A stretch of 64,000 bases of DNA from Motacilla alba alba (lineage: Eukaryota > Chordata > Aves > Passeriformes > Motacillidae): positions 10,784,149 to 10,848,148 of the forward strand of contig NC_052027.1 of NCBI RefSeq assembly GCF_015832195.1. The letters are read 5' to 3'. The notes under the pieces are model-generated. The model was not told the DNA's origin, ran no database searches, and was given only the letters and a program-made list of their open reading frames with translations. A program made the position numbers and the translations under genes. Shown here piece by piece: positions 11,311 through 24,900 of this stretch; position 1 is the stretch's first letter; each line of letters starts with the position of its first letter.

Positions 11311-14300
11311 CTAAGATTCTCACATCTTCCAGCATCAAAGGCCACTGAACACTTAAGAGAAACAGTTCTGCTTCAACAAGGCAGTATAAACATAGCTGAG
11401 GATGAAAGAAAAGGTTTTCATGTCTCAAAGAGTAATTTTGGGGAAGGACAAGGGAGGCATTGCACATCCTGACCAACCTAAATAATCCAAATTGTCATTC
11501 CCATTCATGTTGATGAAGTGTCAAGATCTGTAAGCATTTTCACTAAGACCTAACACTTGGTCAAATATTGAGGAATCAAAAAGAAATTGTGAAAAACCTC
11601 ATGGTTATGACCATAGTGCAAATACAGGGAAGCAATCCCCGACCACAGCCAATACCTCCTTGTCAGGAGATAATCATCCAAGCAAACTCCCAAGTGGTGA
11701 ATTCAAGTGACAAATGGGAAGCAGACCTCCCCACAGACATGGGAATGCAGGCATTCTGTGTGTTTTTCTGCATGAAACCATAAATCATCCACAGCATTAA
11801 AATGGCTGGAGAACAGATAAAGGGTCTCTGTGTAGCTGAGCAGGAATCTGAGGCCTCCTTTAAATGCAGGAGTTGGCATCCAGCCGTTCACACTCAGGTG
11901 ATGCACATGATCACGCTGACTCCTTGTGTGAAGAGTTATTGTTTGAAGAACACCAACCACAGCACTGGTTTACCATCTTCCTCAGCCCAAAGGGTGTTCA
12001 CAGCCCCCAGCCAAAGAAAGCAATGGGACCCAAGGACACCAAAAATGAATCCAGCACAAACTTACATGTACAAGCAAACCTGATCATACAGCTTTCAGTT
12101 TGAAGCTTGATCATGTCTGGCTGGTTCCTCTGAGCAGATCAGCCCCCAAAGGTGCTAAGCTGGTGCAATGAATGGAGCCCAGCACATGGGAGCAGTTCAA
12201 ATACAGGTTAGATTTCCTTTGGTTATCAATAGCTTTTGCTAGGCAGGGGAAATATCACTTACCTCCTCCATGACCTGCCTCTGGTCATGTACAAAACAGA
12301 GAGGATGACTAATATGTAACTTCCCCAAGGGAGAAGTGAAGGTCACTGCTCTTGCACTGTTTTCCATGTCCCTTAACCTGCACTTACAACACCTTTTGTG
12401 TCCCCAGAATTATTGCCCTCTGATGCAGCATTATCCCATGTTGACTTGTTGTCATATTCATGGCAGCGCTACATTCCCTGGGGAAAAAGGGCTCCTGGCA
12501 GCCCTGCTTTGAGAGACCCTTTATTATATTGATGCCAACAGAGATTGCCTCTTTGATAAATGAGCATGTACCTATGAATAAATACAGGAGTACATTTTAT
12601 ATGTATTGTATATCTGCAGAGACAAGGGTGGAGGTTTGTGCAGGCGTGTGCTTTAAATATGCATGGAGGACACAAGGTAGCAGGAACTGGCAACCGTGGG
12701 CTGCTGCCTGTGTATTCCAGTGCCAAACAGAGGATCCCTGACTGTCATCTAGACAAGATGTTTCCATTGCATCCCTCACTTGAAGCAGTTGGGAGATACT
12801 CACTCTGCACACTGAGTGGGTAGGATACTCTCTGGATGCAACAGGACCTCTCTGTGAACTGGCAAACTCAGCGATGCTGGCCTGTCTTTGGTCTCTCCTG
12901 AGGCAAGGAAGTGAAGGGAGCTGGAGCAACACATGTATTCCCAGACTGACACAACAAAGCAATCACACATGAAAATTATTGTCCTCCTGGGAGGTCTTCC
13001 TGGAGGTGCTGAGTGGGTGTGGGATTGTACCGTGATGCTTTGGTGCACAGCAACGACTGGGAGGAAACTGATCCAAAATGTTTCAAGGAGCAGTGCCAGA
13101 CTTCAGAGGCCATTTTGGTTTTCCAAGCTTCCCAATGGATGGCACCACTTCTCCCATGACACCCACTCCAGGAGAAGTGTCTGTGTGCTGTCCTGGGTGC
13201 AGAGCAGCTTGGGGAGTGATCACCACGCAGAAATGATCCCCAGCAAGAAGCCACTGCAGAGGTAGAGAGCACCATTTCACTCAAAGGTAAAGCTTCCCCC
13301 CAGAATGCTCAACTGAGAGGTGCCAGGGAGCTGACCCAAAACAGATTTCATCCCCCCAGCCGGGTCTGTAAGAGGGGAATTGAGAGGGAAAACAAAAAAC
13401 ACCTTAGCCATTCTCATCCCTCCCCAAAACCAGCTCACACTCCCTGGAGGAGGGAATAGCAGCCTGCCCTTTACCAGTCACCTCCCTACCTGACACCCTG
13501 CCTCTTTCCAGGGAGCAAAGGAAACAGATTTTCCAGTTCCTGCTGACCCTGCCTGAGCAGCTTCTTATTATATTCTCTGGAAAGTTAAGAAGTTGCCTTT
13601 GAATACCACAACGTCAAGGTGATGGTTACCAAGGGAACTGAAAGGAACTGGCCAGGAGGAGGTCAGACTTTTCTGAGTATTTTTTTGTGCTTTATCTTGG
13701 CTGAATGCTTTTCCAGACAAATCAGATGGGTGTCTTTCTATCCTGGAGAAATAAAGCCATCATATACTTGAAAAAGGACTGATAAAAGCCAAAAGGGGTA
13801 GCTAAGATTTCCCACAACTGCACACCATGTTCTGGGGGAGCTACCCTCAAAATCACCTATGATGGGAAAACCCTGTAGAACCGTAAGCAATTGTGATTTC
13901 AATCAAGGGATGTAAGTAGGAGAGCCCTGCAGTGAGGAGTTTAAAACTGGATTTGCTTGGAGGCCACAGTAGAGAGTAAAAATATCTCCAGAACATAAAA
14001 CAGAAAACTGAACCAGCAACTTGCCTGAAGTAAATCAGCACAGCCCTTGGAGCATTTGCATTTCCATGGAGCTATGGCACTTTCACCAAGAGGAAATTCA
14101 GCTCTCCAGGAAAAGACAGTGAAGCTGAGGTCTAAACATAAGATCCCACACACCAGATCATCATCCGACCGCACAGTGACAGAGATGTGAAATGATTTCT
14201 GCTATAATAAGAATCCCCAGCTGTGAAATTAAAATTAGTTAGCTAAACAAAAACAGAGCCTGATGCTGGCCTTCATATGCCAGTTGCTCAGCATGGTTCC

Positions 14301-17300
14301 CTGGTCACAGAGGACTGGGCTTCTGCTCTTTTAGGAGGTTGGTTATCCAGTGAGCAGGTTCATTTTTCATGCTGCACATGGCAACTATTGTGCTACAGCT
14401 GCCAGTCACACCTTTGATTTGCAGTGCTGCTGGTACCCCCAACAGCTGCCTGAATTAAATGAGATACAGGAACCAGGGAATGGCCATTTTAAGCTCTTGG
14501 TGTGTGTTGAATACCAGCTGCTGCCAGTTTTTCTCCTCTAAGAGCCCTGCCAAGCATCCTTACCTTCTGTACTTCAGTTTGGATTTCTACCAAAGTCCTT
14601 CACTAAGAAAAACACTTTTGCTAATGAAAACCTATAACTTTGCTGGCCCCAGTTGTGAGTACTGCTAATGGCAGGGGGGCCTCCGGAGACCCCATTTTTG
14701 TACAGCAGAGACACTTGACATTAGTCAATATTAGTTGCCCTTCCAATCCCTGATAGGGTCAGACAAACAAGCTCTCTCTACTGTAAACAAAGAGCTGGCT
14801 CTACTAAACAACTAAATGTCAAGGTAGGTCAGCCAAGGTGTAATCAGCTCTCATGGCATAGCTGTGAGCTGCAAGGCTTTGTACAGGTGGCCAAGCAGAC
14901 TACTGCTGGGAAAGAAACTCTTCCCCGGCTCAAAAAGGAAATCAAAACTCTTACCTCCAGCTTGGCCTTCACAACAGAAAGCCCAGCAAATCAGGCTGAT
15001 CAGTCAATGACACATAGTTTTGAAAGGTTTTGATTTTGCAGACAATATGTGTTCCCAGCACCAAGGTGCTTGTGGTTTGTGCTGAAATAGGTGTTTTAGT
15101 GCTGAATTTCCTGGACTGAGGGCTTTTCTCTACTCTTTCTCAAAGAAAATGTCAGTGCAAGTAGCTTTCATGATCTGTTCACATGCAGCCTTCATGCTCT
15201 GTGTGTGTGTGGCACGGGGGATTGAGCAGTGGGAGCTGCCAGTGCAGGTGGCCCTGAGCACAGCCCTCACCAGCACACATTCATCAGGCCTGGGACAGGC
15301 ACACTTCCAGGTGATTTATTGATATTTACTATTCAAATTCCAGCAGATCATTTAGTCCTGGTGAGTAGATGTTCAATAACAGCAGAGAAGAGCCATCTCC
15401 TGCCAGCCCACCCTGGCTCCTCCATCATTTAATGCCAAGCATGGAGCTCTCTCCTTGCTCCCTGGGCTTGTTGTGGGAGCTGTGTCACACACAGTTCAGC
15501 TCCTCCAGTCCTTGCTGCCCTTCCCACCCATCCACCATGCTTTGCTGATGCCAGAGGCCTCTTAGGATTCACAGCATCAGGACCCAGCAAGGAGATTCAT
15601 TTGAGGTATCTCCTAACTAGAACAAAGCTCTGTTCCCCTCCTATCGCCCTGTGGGCATGACAATCTCTGCACTGCTGGTGTCCATATCTGTTTTTTCAGT
15701 GTCAGATTTTGCACAGCTCTTTAGCCTTGTCCATCTGACTTAAAACTGCCCTTTCTTAGCAAGCAAGGGCCCTTCCCAGCATATAACAAAGTGCATCAGT
15801 GACCTTGCAATAATAATTTGCTGTCCTGACACAGGCAGCTGAAGCACAGGGGACCTTGTCCACTTAAAAACCACCACCATGCTTCTGGGACTCTGCATCC
15901 AGCAGTACCTGAGATGACTGAAACAGGAATGGTTTTTGAAAACCAATTTGCTCTCCACTCTACCTCTTTGTTTGCATTTTCCATTTCTCTCAGCGTGGGG
16001 GATGAGGCTCAGTACCAGGCTCATGTTTATCAGTGCTTGGCTCTTGGATTGTCACTTTACAGCCCTGTCTGCAGGCCCTGCAGGTGGCACTTGCTTTCCC
16101 CTAAAGAAATAGCACCCCCAATATTTTTCTTCCAACTTCTGTCCAAAAAATAAGTAGTACAAGAATGTTTCTGATGGTGTCAGGCTTTATAATAGTTCAT
16201 TCATTTCAACCCTAAATTTGGGACTGAATTTGAGCTGGCAGTAGCTCTTTAATATACAGGACCTGTCTTATTACATCTCTGTCTAATGCATATTTGGGAG
16301 CTTTCCCTGAAAGCTCTTGTATAAAGGAGTATTATGACATCAGGAAGTCTAAAAGTACCTGAACTGCAGATGTGATAAATTCAGCAGGATGATACGTGCC
16401 TGGAATTAGTAGTTACCTTTTCCATTGGCAAATGGCCGCCTGGGCTCCATCCCCTGGGATAGCTGTAGAGAACAGCCAGTTTGATGAGCCTAACCAGCCA
16501 TTGGATGTCACTTTGGCTCCACACTAATTCAAGGGAAACAGCATTTATCTGGCAGCCAGGCAGCCAGCTCTTCGGCAGCTGAGAGTTTAATTATCAAAGG
16601 TTCAGGCGAATCTTGCTCTTGCTATCTCCAACCAGCTGCTGCAGAAAAAGAGACCTTCTGGCCCCATCCAGAAGTTTGTGAATCTCTTGCAAGCTCCCTT
16701 TTACTGCTAAAATGAGTCCCAGCCCATTTGCCCTTTCCTGTGAAAGCTCTGGGCTTGATGCCACTAGAAAAGGGAGAGAGTGAAAATAATACAGTGGGGA
16801 AGGGCTCTGGGTGGATGGGGCTGAGCAAGCAGCAGTCAGGAACGGGAGCACTGGGCAGGCTCCAGCTGGAGCTTTGATCCAGCCATGGAGGCTTGCACTG
16901 ATAGATGGATGTGGGCACAGCTTCCTCAAACTGCAGGATGTTGTTCTTTCACAGCTTCACTCTGCAGGGGTGGAGCAGAGCTGCTGTCTGGCCCCCATTC
17001 AGGCCAGGCAAGCTGTGTTCCTGCTGGTGGACCTCAGCCTGAGCTGTCTCAAAGCAAAACACAAGGGCTATACCTGCCCCATCCCACTCTTCAGTAATCC
17101 AGTGGGAAGGGTGGGGATTGGAGGGGGCAGAGCAAACAAGCTGAAGGCAAAACAAGAAGAGAACAGTCTCTGCAAAGGCAGCAGTTTGCTCAGTATTTCT
17201 GCAGGAGTAAAGGCCAGAATATGCATCAGGAAAATTAGTGGGGGGAAAGGTGACACCAAATGAAGCTACTTTTCCCTCCAAGAAAACAAGAGGCCCGTGA

Positions 17301-18429
17301 GTGAGGAATGTGGAGGTGTTTGGCTCATAGGAGCTGTCCTGCTCCACTCTTCACTCACTGTGCCCCAGTACCTCAGACACTTGACATGATTCCCCCACAT
17401 CTGGGTCCTAGGATCTCTGTATTCCTCTCTCAGCCTTGCTCTCAACCACAGCCAGTCCAAAACCAAAGGCTGTTGGTTCTCTCCCAGGTTCTGCCCAATA
17501 TCCACCTCTAAGTGGGATACTCAAAACCTGAATGAGGTGCCATTTCCTATAGATCCTTTGCACTTCTGTCAGGGATGTCCCTATCCTTCCAGCTCTGCAG
17601 TGGCTGGTTAATAATGTGGCCACTTAAGTGCTTATCAGGCAAGTTGGTAACTAATGTGCAAGTGATGCACCTGCTTTTCGTTATTCTCAGGCTCTCTGCA
17701 GACACAATCAGACACAATTGGCCATTCTCAAGGCACATTTATCTTTTCAATATGAAGGCAAGAGACTCAATTATCTTGTTCAAAAGCTAAGATTCTGGCG
17801 AGCAAATTAGTTATCCTCCCCATTCTTCTTCAAAATGCCATCAGGAACCATCATAAGCAAATACTATCAATCACCATCTGTTTTGCCCAGTCTGCCTGAG
17901 CTATCAGTAGGGAAATACATTGTCTCCACTCCTCTCCCAAGAAAAGTCTCTCCAGAGCTTGCACATGACTTTTGTAGTTGAGACTCTGATAGAATAGCTA
18001 GACACAATAGAGCAAGAGAGCTCGCTCAGAGCATGTGTGAACCTGAAGGAGATGGAAGGAGCAGAAACCCATAAATACCTATTTTACTCTTTGGAAACAC
18101 AGTGCCCTCCCTGCCTCTTTCCCACCAACTCAAATAAACTTGGAAGCCACCCAGCCAACTGCTTCAGATGAAAGAGAGACATGCTCTGGTAGCAAGTTCC
18201 TGGTAGAAATTTAATCTTGGGCTCCTCCTTCTAGTCCAGGAGTGCTGTCACTAAAGGCAGGTTGCCTTGGGTGTCTCATTTTTCCATCCTGCATGAAAAA
18301 AAAAGTGTTTATTTAACACCACTTCTCCAGGGTTCCCTAAGCTCCCTGGTCTCCAGACCTGTCAGTTTACTTACAGCACTGCTAACTGCAAACTGATTAG
18401 TCCAGTCCCCCTACCCTTCTCCCCCATTG
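11311..18429. other. Non-coding unique sequence, no gene seen
   Basis: No exon or RNA gene is supported. The longest frame (16811-17263, 150 codons) opens at GTG and lies among equally long frames on the other strand. A perfect RFX-type X-box lies at 13625-13638. Otherwise I recognise nothing. Confidence 0.55.
13625..13638. promoter_or_regulatory. X-box (RFX-type) motif
   Basis: GTTACCAAGGGAAC matches the RFX X-box GTTNCC-(A/T)N-GGNAAC at every constrained position, with two inverted half-sites. RFX factors act on ciliary and other genes, but single matches also occur by chance or in distal enhancers. There is no promoter context here. Confidence 0.4.
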
Positions 18430-18640
18430 TTATCACTTTTATTAACAGCAAGGGAGTGATAATGGGCAAAGATGATCAAAGCTGCTGGTATTAACGCAGA
18501 GGATTAGCAGTATTTATATTCCTGATCAGTGCAGTCTCAGTTTGAACAGGGAGCAGCCACAAATCAGCCTTTTCTGACTGAGAGTTGCTGCGGTAGCACT
18601 GCCTAAATAGCTGCTGGCTAATGAGTCCTTTGCAGCTGGC
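18430..18640. promoter_or_regulatory. Candidate conserved non-coding element
   Basis: A dense run of developmental-type motifs: 'cattgttatcac' (SOX/GATA-like, about 18425-18436), 'gatcaaag' at 18474-18481 (exact TCF/LEF core), 'gaggattagc' (bicoid-type GGATTA, about 18498-18507), and 'ggctaatgag' (homeodomain, about 18617-18626), with CpGs retained in 'taacgcag' and 'tgcggtag'. The composition differs from the flanks. Conservation cannot be tested here. Confidence 0.3.
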
Positions 18641-21589
18641 TGGGGGAAGAGCTCTCTCACTTGGCTACTGCCCTTGTGATATATAATGTGCCCAAGCTGG
18701 CACCCAGGGTGGGGTGAGGGTCCCTGACCTCAGGTTTCAAAGTGTTCCTCTTTCTTGGGGAAAAGGACCCCCACTGTTGGGATCAAGCCAACTAAAGCTG
18801 AGCTAACAACTGAACTGCTGTGGCCAGTTCATGGTGGGATTGCATCATTACCACAGGAAGGGAAAACACAACTTCCAGCCCAGTCTGGGAGTTGTGGGAA
18901 GTTCAGTAAACTGAAAAAACTGAAACCATGCTGGGGGAGGGAGGGCAGCCAAAAAAAAAATCTGTGCCAGGTTTTACAGAGAGGGCAGGAGACTGAAATC
19001 CTCTGCTACCATCCAAAGATAAGAGATGTTGTGTTGAATATTGATTCCAGTGAGATTCCGGCAGCCACTCAGTGTCCGGCAGGGATGCAGGGATAGGCAG
19101 GGTGCCAGCCACCACCAGCAAACCAAGGTGGAGAGGCTTCACCTGGCAAGGGCTGGAGACCAATGCTATGAGCAAAGAGCAAACAGAGGATGCTGAGATC
19201 AGGGACATGCAGAATTTCACTTCACATGGAAAAATGAGAACCCAAGGAAAGTTTCCACTTCTCTTTTGCATCCCCTGAGGACACTTCCAGACCCTAATCC
19301 TCAGAATGCCCACAGAAAGGCCCCATTGCAGCACCCCCTTCCAACCACAGAGCAATATATAAATGTTCAAAGACAAACTGAGGAGCAAAGACAACTCCTT
19401 TCCAAACCACACAGTCTGTGTAAGGTGATGAAACTTCAATATTGAGCCAAAGACACTCATCCAAAGCCAGGGCATTCTTATAGATAAGTGTTCACAAAAG
19501 GCAGAACAGATGTCTTATCCACAGCTTCAGGCAGATTTTGCTGTTAGCCCATCAAGAAAAGAGAAACCTGGGTTTGATGTCCAAGTTTGAACACTGCTAT
19601 TTGGGCCATAAGATGCTTCCTCAGGAGAACTAACTGGAGACTGAATAGGAGCTCTTCCTAATTATTGCTAGTAAGAAACAAGGATCTTGAAAACAGCAGT
19701 TGCTTGCATGTAATATAGGCTCATTAGTACCTTCATGACCAGCTAGAGCTATCTTTGACTATCTACACAACTATTTCTTGCCCCCCAGCCCCAGCCTGTC
19801 GTTCACCACTTTCCATCTCTCCTCTATGCAGTGCAATAATATCATAGAGGGTTTATTTATATCATCATAATTGGTTGCTGTGGAGACCATCATTATGTCA
19901 CAAGTGTAGGCCAGGGAGCTCTGGCTGCAGGATGAACTGCAAGGGGGCCATGGAGGTGAGCCCTGTGGTTTTAGTGCACACTCCCATCCTCCCACTCACA
20001 CCATGGACCATCTGCATCCACACACAAGCCCAGCTCCACTTGCAGATGTTGGTCCCACATGTGGCCATGTGCAAACACAAGCTGACTCGCTCTGGCAAAA
20101 TCTCAAAGCAGTTTTTCTCCACAGGCAGTGACAACTGAGAGGATGGGAGACACAGCAGTGAACTACAGGAGAAGGGTGGAGTAAGGGCAAGACAGAAGCA
20201 AACAGTGATGCTCCTAAGCCTCTTCCACTCCCATCCCACCCATTCGTGAGCCACTCTCTACACACATGCCTGGTAAAAATTACTCTGAAGGTGTTGCAAA
20301 GCCAAGCGTGACCCATGGGGACTAATGAACATTTTACACAACCCCATTACTGTTCCTCACTCATCAAAGCTGTTGTGGATTACCCCAGTGTCTCAGCCTC
20401 ACAGCACAGTTCAACCAAGATAGAATTTTCTGGAGAAAACCATTTTTCCCCACAGGCTGCTTCCAAGGTCATGACACCTAGTCCAGTGTAACAGCAGACT
20501 GTCATGTAGGATGATGTGAACTTCTCATACTCTCCTTCTCCAGGATGTGTTTGTCAGCAGGTCATGCTCTGCTTGGGTTGTGTGTATAATCAGGAGCAAG
20601 AGATGGAAGCAAGTGTTTTCTCCGTGTGCTGCATCCATCCAAGATCAGCAAAACCACTCAGAGATTGCCCTCCTCATCAGATCCAATTGAAGGTGAATGT
20701 AGAAAAGCTGATTGGCAGTATTGGGCTCTGGATAAATGGAGCTGTTCACCTTGGGATCGTGAGTTCAGAGGAAGGTCAGTTCACTGTTGACCACCATTCA
20801 TTAGCCTCTGGCAGCAACTCAGCCTCAGTGAAATAAGGAACCAGTCTTGGCTTGGGTCCCAGTGGAAGGAAAGGCTGTGTCAGTGCAGTTGCTGTGCTCG
20901 CTGGACTCTTGGCTGGCCCCACAGGGAAATAACAAAGCAGTTCAGGGAGCACATCCTCATCATCCCTGGGGGATCAGCCTGATAACACAACGGAGTTTCT
21001 GTGGTGTCTCAGTGGCCGTAGGTGCAGAACATATATATCAGCAGGTAACACCACTGCTGATCTCCAGCTCTGGTTCATAGCTGAAGAGCAGGTGCTGCCA
21101 CCAAAGAATTACAGCAAGGAAAAGCTCAGACTCACATGGAGGACATAGGAGAAAGGTTGAAATCTCCTGTGGAAGAAGTCAAGAGAAAGGCAAATAAAAT
21201 GACTTCGGAGCAGCTCATGTGAGGACAGGAGGTAGAAGGTGAGGTTGGAGCCTCACCCTGCTCTCACTTATCACTGTTGCACAGCATGGGTATTGGGGGG
21301 GAAGGAGAAAAGCCTTTCCCCACCCTCCTATCCCCCTTTGCCATATGCCCAAAGCAGATGTGGGTTCAACAGCCCTACAGCCCACTCCTGTGGGCTTCTC
21401 CATTGCAGGGCCACTAGAGACCCTGGGAGGGAGGTGGGAGGGAGGGAAACACCAGCCAAATGAACCATCCAGGTGGCCTGCAGGCCTTAAATTGAGCATT
21501 CTGGTATATACTAAAATAAATGCAATAAACCAAGTCAGTATCACTTGTGTGAAATTCACTTATTGTTTTAAATCATCATTATCACCATC
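18641..21589. other. Non-coding unique sequence, no gene seen
   Basis: The longest ATG-initiated minus frame here (18903-19475, 190 codons) has no recognisable domain and carries runs of low-complexity hydrophobic and serine residues typical of chance frames. No splice or promoter context was found, so it is not called as a gene. Confidence 0.5.
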
Positions 21590-21960
21590 ATAATTAAAAT
21601 CAAGCAACAGCTTAAAGAAACTAATGAATATTTTTATACGTGAACTTATCACAGGAAGGGGAGAAAAAAACATAAAGTGAAAATGTGCTTGTATTGCTAA
21701 TAAATATTATTGGAGGGACTCCCAGCTTTTCACATTACCACAGTGTGATATGACAGCCTATAATGGATTACTCAACTGCCCGAAGCCATTGTAGGAATAA
21801 ATCCCTTTTAATATTCATGTGCGGTCTTTGAGAAAATAGATGTAAGCAGTTAATACTTTTCTATAAACAAAACAATGCAGTTTATCAAAACAAAATGTGT
21901 GCTTGAAAACAAAAATCACAAAGCTCCTGGACTCATTCTATTTTTTTTGCTAATCAGAAA
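21590..21960. promoter_or_regulatory. AT-rich candidate conserved non-coding element
   Basis: A 370-bp AT-rich block with few simple repeats and many transcription-factor-like words: 'taatggatta' at 21761-21770 (bicoid/OTX-type), 'cttttaatattcatg' (POU/homeodomain-like, about 21806-21820), 'ctataaacaaaacaatg' (FOX and SOX cores, about 21861-21877), and 'gctaataaatattatt' (about 21696-21711). It is read as enhancer-like sequence. No coding frame is present. Confidence 0.3.
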
Positions 21961-24900
21961 AAATAGGACCCAAAGAAAAAGACAATTTGGGGAGCAACAG
22001 TGAATAGAAAGCAAGGTGGGGAGAGACAGGATATTAGCAGATGGGGAGGGACAGGGTCAGTGGAAAGGAGGAAAAGGCGTAAGAAAAATGAGTATTTTGT
22101 GAATCTGTGGTTGTAAAGAGAGCACCAAAGGAGCTGTGTGAGGAAGGTGTTTTTCGGCAGTGGGGCTGATAGTTGCTCTATAAAGCTCTCAGTGGGACAG
22201 GAGGTAGTTTATGGGTGGCAGAGGAAGATCTGGCAGTTCCCAGGAAGGAGGCGCAGGGCTCTGTGAGGTGTAAGGATGCTGCTAGGTGATGCTAGGGCTT
22301 AGCCATGTTTTTAGGACAGTAAGGGATGTAGTAAAGGAGGTGAAAAGCAAAGCCTATGTAGTGCCAGCTGAGGGCTGCTCTCTCCCAGCCCCTCTGCTCT
22401 ATCTTTATGCTTTTCCTTTTGTGGCTGATCTATAAACCGTACCTGGTTTTTAATCTCTGGTTTGTTTGGGTTGGGTTTTTTTTTCTCCCTTTACACTACA
22501 GATCAAGAGCAGCAGCAGCAGCACAGAGGAGGATTTGTAACTTCTTGTGTGGTCAGGAGTGAGGGAATTGGAGGTTAACCCTTCCTGCGCCAGCTGTTTG
22601 TGGGCAGTCGATGGTTGGAGGGAAAACCAGATAACAAAACTGCTTCAGGGACGGGAGGGAATGGCTGCAGCCTCTCAGAGGTGAGGGGGCAAAAATGAGA
22701 GATTTCATCTTACAGCACTGGATGCTGCAGTGATGTGAAGTGAAGTTTTATTTGGCTGGTATGGTCTGTGGCTAAAAATGGCTGTAGATGTGTCTAAACT
22801 GAGAGGGAGAGGCAGAGGCTCTTCAGTTCCTCTTCTGCTGTGAGATCTAGGCTTCAAAGACAAGCTTAAACTAAAGCATCAGGAATAAATAAGGCTCCCC
22901 TGGGACTCATGTGACTTTGATATCTGAGGCTGCCCGATGGGTGGAAGAATTGAGTCACAGATTCCTTCTGCTTGTCCATGTTCTGAGACAGCCTCTGATC
23001 ACACTCTTTCTCCCTGGCACAACCGCAGCAAAGGCAGCTCAGGGTAGGTGCCATCCAGGCTGAAGGAGACACCATGTCCTTGAACCAAATTCAGCTCAAA
23101 ATGTAGCCCAAGAGACTGACAGTGCTGTAGGCCTTGGAGGAAGTTGTGATTCTGCAAAGACCCACACAGTGCTTAACTGGACCTTCTTCCAAGTGCCACT
23201 GGCTCTTGGACCTGCTTGAAGGAATTCAGGATAACACATGTTGAGCTAAATGCAGCACCCTGAGATCTTCCCATGCTTCAAAATGCTTGGGGGAAGGACA
23301 CTATGCTTTAAGATATCCAGTTTTACAGTAGTCATTCTGACCATTGAGACAGGAAAAAAATCCATGAATTACTGTATTAGTGTGTCAGACCAATCCACTC
23401 AACTGTCCCAGATTTTATTCACATGTAATTTCCATGGAACAGTGCAGTTCCCTGTCTGGACAAAGCTTCAGCTGTGTAGCTGTTTATGTAGCCAGCAGTG
23501 TTGAAAAGATTCTATAATTAGAAATATTCCAGGAATGCTTGTAGAGGCAACATTTTTCCTGCATATATTTATTAATATATTGTAACAGTAATCTTGTCAC
23601 TGTAAACACCATGAGAGTCCCTTTAAATGCCAGATAGTTTTATAGACTGAACTGGGTGATATGAAAATGGCCCAGTCTTATAGGTCATATATTTCCTTGA
23701 AATGGAATAGGTCCAGGAGACAATTGGGAACCAGAATGGGGAGAATTCCTCCCACCCACCTCCTTCCAGCAGAGCAGAGGTGTTCCTTGTCACGAAAAGG
23801 AAAGAAAAAGTTTCACCTTCTAATTGTTGTATTGAGTAGCTCATTGACTGCACTTTCTGTTCAATACCTTTTTTACCACTCAGATTGTCTAATCAAAGGC
23901 TTTTTCCTTCCTTGGTTTAGCTTTGCAGCCTCTAGCATTGATCCAAAATCAGAAACGAAAGAGAGAAACAGGCTCTGGGAAAAGAGAACACAATTAACAC
24001 CCAAGCAGCTTCATTTTTTGGGGTGCCTTTAAACATCTTGCACTTCTCAGTCTATTCTCCCATTCTTTTATTTTCCCTTTTGTGTTCCGGAGATTTCTTT
24101 AAGGAAAGCCTTTATCAGCTGCTCAGGGAGAAGATTAAAGCACCAGTCACCGAGAAACAGGTTACTTTTTGTGTCCAAGTTCTTAATTCACTTTATTAAA
24201 ATGTTCCAAATCTTCCTTCAAGAGGAGAGATCAGAAGGACATTTCCCTGTCACCCCTGGCATGCCTTCCTTCCGGATACTTGTGCTTCATTAGAGGCTAA
24301 AAAAAACCAAAGTCGAGGCAAGGAAAAGAAGAGAGAACAAGACTGCAGTGCCTGGTTAATATGGGATGTGGAGCCTTCTACTTCATGGTCACTGGCACTG
24401 CTCTGGCCCCGGGCTGGAAACAATTGAAAGCTTTTCCCATCTCAAAGACACTTGTGTGAACGAGTCAGAGATCTCTGGCTATTTTTACCTTTGAGGTTCA
24501 AAGAAGAGAGCTTTGCAGTGAACAAAGCCAAGCATCTATCCAGCCTGCTGCCCTGCTGCTGAAAGAAGCAAGGAAAGGGCACAGAAAGGGTGAGGCTATT
24601 GAGTCTGCTTTTCTGGGTATGCTACCTGCTCCGCCAGACCTCAGGTCAGGTATTACCCACCTGAAATAATGGCTCTCTGTGGTTAATAAACTTTGATGGA
24701 TTTTCTTCCATGGCATCATCTGATCTTTTTTTTTTTTGCATATCCACAATCTTCCTCTGCACTATCATGGCCCTTCCAGAGCAAGGCTGAAGGACACCAA
24801 CACAAGCTGCTGCCTGGGCACTTCTGATCTCTAGGAGTGCCTAAAAAGCCACTTTTTGTGATATTTAGTTAGATGTCTTCCATATTATGACCCTTAGGAA

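Noticed and set aside
12218..12242. miR-9-like sequence 'cctttggttatcaatag'
   Set aside because: It diverges from miR-9 after the shared part and no complementary hairpin arm is evident.
16811..17263. 150-codon plus-strand frame
   Set aside because: It opens at GTG and overlaps comparably long minus-strand frames, with no recognisable protein content.
18903..19475. 190-codon minus-strand frame starting with ATG
   Set aside because: No recognisable family, biased low-complexity content, shadow frames on the other strand, and no evidence of a promoter or splice sites. A frame this long can arise by chance in 64 kb.
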